36,603 bases of DNA from an uncultured Prevotellaceae bacterium. Its GTDB lineage: Bacteria > Bacteroidota > Bacteroidia > Bacteroidales > Bacteroidaceae. The notes under the pieces are model-generated. The model ran no database searches and was not told where the DNA came from. It saw only the letters and a list, made by a program, of their open reading frames with translations. The stretch spans positions 1-36,603 of the forward strand of contig CACXXD010000054.1 in assembly GCA_902771445.1 (NCBI GenBank), written 5' to 3'. The translations under genes were made by a program, and so were the position numbers. Position 1 is the first letter of the stretch; every line of letters begins with the position of its first letter. Positions 35,238 to 36,603 of this stretch are shown here, piece after piece.

Positions 35238-35473
35238 TTATTTCGACGACACCAATAATTCCTTCACATCCTCATCAAGGTGTCGTGCAATCTCATAGAG
35301 TTCTTGCTCAGGTAAGCGGCAAAGCCGAGCGGTTCCACGGAGGGCTGTACCTTGTTGGTCATCCAGCGTGAAACGGTACTGATGCTGTGGCCCATCTGCT
35401 CTGAGAGCCACATGCCTGTTCTTTCTTTCTCAGCTAATACTATCTTTAGCCTGTTATAGCGTTGTATCTCCAT
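35238..35473 (-). pseudogene. Small XRE regulator split by a 29-bp element
   Basis: From the ATG at 35473 the frame reads MEIQRYNRLKIVLAEKERTG, then WLSEQMGHSISTVSRWMTNKVQPSVE, a standard XRE helix-turn-helix. It then enters element F. Past the element, in another frame, it continues LYEIARHLDEDVKELLVSSK and a TAA. The 236-base span minus 29 is 207 bases, exactly a 68-residue protein; the rejoined codon reads Gln, giving VEQLYEIARHLD. No other lesion is visible, so the insertion is probably recent. Confidence 0.85.
35303..35331 (+). repeat. 29-bp double-hairpin element, copy F, inside XRE gene
   Basis: CTTGC-TCAG-GTAAG, CGGC-AAA-GCCG, AGCG, preceded by GTT (35300-35302). It is antisense to the host gene. 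One base of the first stem is G opposite T, allowed as a wobble in RNA. Confidence 0.85.
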
Positions 35474-35516
35474 ATCGCTTTTAGTTATTCTTTTCCAACA
35501 TTGGGCGTACTGTGCG

Positions 35517-35524
35517 CAAATATA
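35517..35524 (-). promoter_or_regulatory. -7 box for the XRE gene
   Basis: The minus strand reads TATATTTG about 44 bases before the ATG at 35473; no -33 element at the usual distance. Confidence 0.4.
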
Positions 35525-35682
35525 ATCAAAAATATCGAGGTTATGATAATTCCTGAACATAAATTAAGAAAAAGAGTAGTTTTTCTCTTGATATGGCAAT
35601 AATCCGTATAGATTTTCGTTCCCAATGCCACAAACAGGTTCCATAGAAGGGTGTATCCTAATGCACACTTTTCTGTGGAACA

Positions 35683-35904
35683 ATTGCCCTTCACGTCCCA
35701 CATGTCAAGCGGGATCGTCTTCTTACAACTGAACTGGCTCTGGGTACCGTTAATCGGACTCGGCTTTGCCGCTTGCCTTAAGCAAGAACCCTGCCCATCA
35801 CAGGCACCACACCGTGGTACCCTCCCCGAGATACTTAATTTCGTGGTCTCTCCCTTCTCCTTACTCTTGTTCACATAGAACAGAATGTTAAAAGTACTTC
35901 TCAT
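35683..35904 (-). pseudogene. Tyrosine recombinase N-terminal fragment with two insertions
   Basis: It starts MRSTFNILFYVNKSKEK, the arm-binding N-terminus of Bacteroidetes tyrosine integrases. After about 40 foreign bases, a different frame reads GVVPVMGRV. Element G follows, and then INGTQSQFSCKKTIPLDMWDVKGN resumes in the original frame. The two insertions (about 40 and 29 bases) add to a multiple of three, so a single open frame runs through. After KGN the sequence is unrelated and continues to a stop at 35485; the catalytic domain is missing. Confidence 0.75.
35758..35786 (-). repeat. 29-bp double-hairpin element, copy G, inside integrase
   Basis: On the minus strand CTTGC-TTAAG-GCAAG, CGGC-AAA-GCCG, then AGT, following GTT. 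The first loop is one base longer and the end is less conserved. Removing 29 bases joins the expected integrase frame on both sides. Confidence 0.8.
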
Positions 35905-36220
35905 GTTTCTTACTCCTTTTTTTATTTTGGCTGCAAAACTACTATTTCTTTTGGCATCCATCGCTATGCAAAATGTAGCAGTTTGCGGAATAAGAAACTG
36001 GCGGTGAAAGGTGCCCCATTCTTCACCATTTTGCGTGGTAACTTTACTCGGCTCCAAGGACATAAATTGGGTTACGAATAAGAAACCTAACTCCTTCGCC
36101 AATCCTCCCCAATTTGCTTTTAGTCCAAATTTGAACTCCCCCGTTCTTCCCCGTCTTGCCTTTATTTTAGGCCGAGTTGCGTTAATCTTCCAAAATCCGT
36201 TACCAATTACATTTTTTTTC

Positions 36221-36245
36221 GTAACTTTTCCTTCGGAGAAGTTAC
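36221..36245. repeat. Compact 11-bp hairpin
   Basis: GTAACTTTTCC pairs with GGAGAAGTTAC around the 3-base loop TTC, with one T-G wobble when read on the plus strand. It lies about 80 bases upstream of the antitoxin-like fragment. Confidence 0.6.
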
Positions 36246-36294
36246 TTTGTCTCGGAAAGGCTCAAATAAATTTAACTTTTCACTTGACTTTTCG

Positions 36295-36302
36295 TAACTT
36301 TG
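36295..36302 (+). promoter_or_regulatory. -7 box upstream of the antitoxin-like fragment
   Basis: TAACTTTG matches the consensus and lies 25 bases before the ATG at 36328. Confidence 0.45.
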
Positions 36303-36327
36303 TCGCCGAAAGATAAAACGATTAATT

Positions 36328-36423
36328 ATGACAGCAATGCAATTACAACTGAATGCGGAACTCTCCGGTGCCTTACAGGTGATTGCCGAGGATGAAGGAC
36401 TGATATGCAGAACTTTTTTGTAA
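36328..36423 (+). pseudogene. Antitoxin-like small protein, 3'-truncated
   Basis: The 31 codons start MTAMQLQLNAELSGALQVIA and EDEGLI. This resembles the roughly 40-residue Bacteroidetes proteins that begin with a LNAEL strand and DDEG segment and often sit beside RelE-type toxins. The expected lysine-rich helix after EDEGL is replaced by CRTFL and a stop. The stop lies in a palindrome (CTTTTTT-GT-AAAAAAG, 36413-36428), probably the start of inserted DNA. No toxin follows in the window. Confidence 0.5.
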
Positions 36424-36444
36424 AAAAGAAATGAGAAAAAGCAT

Positions 36445-36490
36445 TTGCCCTGATGGGCAATCGGGCTGGCACAGGGCCTGCCCCTACCTC
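36445..36490. repeat. GC-rich hairpin repeat
   Basis: TTGCCC-TGAT-GGGCAA is followed by CGGGCTGGCACAGGGCCTGC and CCCTAC, two adjacent GC-rich hairpins. This resembles intergenic dispersed repeats of the GTAGGGGC(A/G)GGCC type seen in many bacterial genomes. It is the only copy in the window. Confidence 0.45.
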
Positions 36491-36550
36491 GAACAGCAGC
36501 AAAGGTACAAACTGTTTCAGCCTTGCCACGCTAAATTTGAACAAGCTGAA

Positions 36551-36603
36551 ATTATGAATTTTCTTGACAAACACCCCTCTGAGAATCGCATGGAATTCAC
36601 CAA
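36551..36603 (+). repeat. Second copy of the mini-frame repeat, cut by the window end
   Basis: It is 48 of 53 bases identical to 20576-20628 and encodes MNFLDKHPSENRMEFT from the ATG at 36554. The continuation lies outside the window. Confidence 0.6.

Larger units (their letters stand above)
35905..36327. other. Intergenic region without a recognised gene
   Basis: Frames here have no recognisable products and the base composition changes repeatedly. It contains a strong hairpin (36221-36245) and a promoter for the short gene at 36328. It is probably the junction of several mobile remnants. Confidence 0.4.

Noticed and set aside
35485-36102. Single 205-codon protein including the integrase fragment
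   Set aside because: Integrase homology begins only at 35904 and ends near 35683; the upstream and downstream parts are unrelated read-through.
1-36603. tRNA or rRNA genes
   Set aside because: I saw no cloverleaf with a TTCGAAT-type T arm and CCA-compatible acceptor, and no rRNA-like sequence.

Overview
The window looks like a chromosomal segment of a Bacteroidota bacterium, most likely Prevotella or a close relative. The evidence is the gene content (HU-CCDC81/SPOR protein, DUF4924 beside rfbD and prfC, Prevotella-like GH27 and GHL10 glycosidases, a Bacteroidetes-type integrase fragment) and Bacteroidetes promoters (TAnnTTTG -7 boxes, sometimes with a TTTG/TTG -33 element 20-21 bp upstream). 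I found no rRNA, tRNA or CRISPR array.

Layout. Positions 1-300 and 1494-1859 are intergenic DNA holding palindromic MITE-like repeats around an HI0933-type flavoprotein gene (309-1493). A minus-strand operon, rfbC-ugd-lipoprotein-aminotransferase (5890 to 1860), makes sugar-nucleotide precursors. A plus-strand housekeeping stretch (6047-13979) carries a HU-CCDC81/SPOR protein, a zinc-ribbon FHA protein, an aminotransferase coupled to a LolE/FtsX-like permease, then overlapping recJ and recQ. Next, on the minus strand, come a LolA-like protein and an XRE-cupin regulator/acyl-CoA ligase operon. A 5'-truncated AraC gene and a GH27 alpha-galactosidase follow. After about 1.5 kb of mobile-element debris (19757-21291) there is a minus-strand cstA-porin-nadC-C69 peptidase operon, a GHL10 glycosidase overlapping a TrmH-type methyltransferase, and the minus-strand operon DUF4924-rfbD-prfC.

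From about 31650 to the right end the window becomes accessory: an intact Phd/YefM-RelE-type toxin-antitoxin pair, truncated transglutaminase and DUF1016 genes, a WG-repeat protein and AT-rich unknown genes, a broken XRE gene, an integrase fragment and further repeats.

The most interesting signal is a 29-bp dispersed element made of two small adjacent hairpins: CTTGC-N4-GCAAG, then CGGC-N3-GCCG, then AGCG. Seven copies are present (67-95, 1567-1595, 1674-1702, 19832-19860, 20307-20335, 35303-35331, 35758-35786), and each follows a GTT. Three lie inside coding sequence (IS1380 transposase relic, XRE regulator, integrase fragment); in each, removing 29 bases rejoins the expected reading frame. 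One copy has a changed first stem with compensating changes, so the fold appears to be conserved rather than just the sequence. Three other copies sit in the middle of a larger palindrome. This resembles a very small mobile or structure-selected element and I do not recognise it as a named family.
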